Of a stretch of DNA of 5,924 bases, positions 5,517-5,924 are shown in pieces. Numbering within the stretch: the stretch's first letter is position 1; each line of letters starts with the position of its first letter. Position numbers and translations under genes: made by a program. Under the pieces are notes generated by a model. That model made no database searches. It had not been told where the DNA came from and worked only from the letters and a program-made list of their open reading frames with translations. Source of the DNA: an uncultured Pseudomonadota bacterium (lineage in GTDB: Bacteria; Pseudomonadota; Alphaproteobacteria; RF32; CAG-239). The DNA is taken from the NCBI GenBank assembly GCA_902767055.1, contig CACXFX010000064.1, positions 1-5,924 on the forward strand, given 5' to 3'.

Positions 5517-5652
5517 AATCTACTTAATAAAGAGTAAAACCATTTGTTGCTGATTTTATTGCATACTTACCATAACTGGTTCGTAAAATTTCCCAAAATG
5601 CTTGTTTTTAAAAATATAACATTCGAACTCGCTTAAGTACTTGATTTAAAAA

Positions 5653-5679
5653 GAAAAAACAGCCATTTTGCAGGCTGTT
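5653..5679 (-). terminator. Intrinsic terminator of the Nudix gene
   Basis: On the - strand AACAGCC / GGCTGTT is a 7-bp stem with loop TGCAAAAT, followed by a T run and more T-rich sequence. It begins 29 bases after the Nudix stop codon and separates that gene from the AAA-protease gene downstream, arguing against an operon. The interval 5517-5650 between them shows no gene or further clear site. Confidence 0.8.
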
Positions 5680-5683
5680 GTTT

Positions 5684-5723
5684 GTTTTGGTGATGCAAAG
5701 CTCGCAGTTTACGAGCTAAAATT
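5684..5723. repeat. 3'-end module shared with 2261-2300
   Basis: Aligned without gaps, this stretch matches 2261-2300 at 28 of 40 positions. Two perfect 10-mers keep the same 11-base spacing: TTGGTGATGC (2264-2273 and 5687-5696) and TTTACGAGCT (2285-2294 and 5708-5717). The second block contains the stop codon and last two serine codons of each gene. Confidence 0.55.
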
Positions 5724-5924
5724 ATTTAGGTAGTATTTAAGTGCTGTCAAAAATCCATCAAAAAAATGCTCGGGATTTTTTGTAATTTCACGTTTTAAAT
5801 CATGCAAAGAAACTTCTCTTACTTCTGCTATTTCGCGTTTATCCGGTATTGTTTTATCGTTAGAATGTGCTATAAAAACATGATGAAAAGCTATTTTTAT
5901 GCCTTCTCTGATTATAGGGAAAGA
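5709..5924 (-). CDS. Probable Nudix hydrolase, C-terminal part (partial, 5' end outside window)
   Basis: An uninterrupted frame from the window edge gives 71 residues before TAA. The sequence FHHVFIAHS, then a charged loop, EIAEVREVSLHDLKREI and NPEHFFDGF looks like the last third of a Nudix (MutT-like) enzyme: the core strand after the Nudix helix, the EI.EVR.V.L.EL segment, and a P-x-x-F helix. Nudix enzymes hydrolyse or isomerise nucleoside-diphosphate-linked or prenyl-diphosphate substrates using a metal bound by the GX5EX7REUXEEXGU box. That box would lie upstream of the visible part, so catalytic competence and substrate cannot be judged. The terminator downstream makes it a separate unit from the AAA-protease gene. 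The stop codon lies in a hairpin (AGCTCG/CGAGCT), and the 3' end is shared with that of the AAA-protease gene. The family is inferred from pattern, with moderate certainty. Confidence 0.68.
   Translation of the reverse strand, partial: SFPIIREGIKIAFHHVFIAHSNDKTIPDKREIAEVREVSLHDLKREITKNPEHFFDGFLTALKYYLNNFSS

Noticed and set aside
5439..5708. AAA-protease and Nudix genes as an operon
   Set aside because: A good intrinsic terminator at 5653-5679 and a separate -10-like box at 5508-5513 argue for independent units.
1..5924. CRISPR arrays, tRNA or rRNA genes, insertion sequences
   Set aside because: No regularly spaced repeats, tRNA cloverleaf or transposase coding was seen on either strand.

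Overview
The window looks like AT-rich bacterial DNA, most probably from an uncultured, host-associated alphaproteobacterium. This placement is tentative. It rests on a secreted BspA-like leucine-rich-repeat protein with a tail ending in the residues VSIRYR, and on a palindromic intergenic repeat with the core GAACTTGTTTCG, of a kind I associate from memory with Alphaproteobacteria. No ribosomal or other marker gene is present to settle it.

Left part (1-2070). The 3' end of deoC (deoxyribose-phosphate aldolase) enters on the + strand and converges, with a 9-base gap, on a 292-residue secreted LRR protein on the - strand. Upstream of the LRR gene is a leader of about 280 bases. It has a near-consensus - strand promoter with a 14-bp palindrome over the -10 box, competing inverted repeats, a possible 18-codon leader peptide, and an intrinsic terminator ending only 15 bases before the LRR ribosome binding site. 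That layout suggests transcription attenuation. Divergent from it, with its own promoter, is a small periplasmic YgiW/YdeI-type OB-fold protein followed by a strong bidirectional terminator.

Middle (2070-2285). This gene-free stretch holds a 54-bp palindromic repeat and a nested hairpin that probably terminates the large - strand gene.

Right part (2286-5924). A single 1050-residue - strand gene dominates. It encodes a cytoplasmic protein with a helical N-terminal region, three consecutive AAA+ modules (the first degenerate, the second and third intact) and a C-terminal trypsin/HtrA-like serine protease domain with a complete His-Asp-Ser triad and no PDZ domain. This ATPase-protease fusion is the most unusual object here. 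It appears to be transcribed alone, between its own promoter-like region and terminator. Upstream, on the same strand and separated by a good terminator, is the C-terminal part of a probable Nudix hydrolase cut by the window edge. The two - strand genes share a 40-bp module across their stop codons although the proteins are unrelated.

The genes do not form an obvious pathway. They read as four or five separate transcription units: nucleoside catabolism, a secreted surface-type protein, a periplasmic stress protein, the AAA-protease and a Nudix enzyme.
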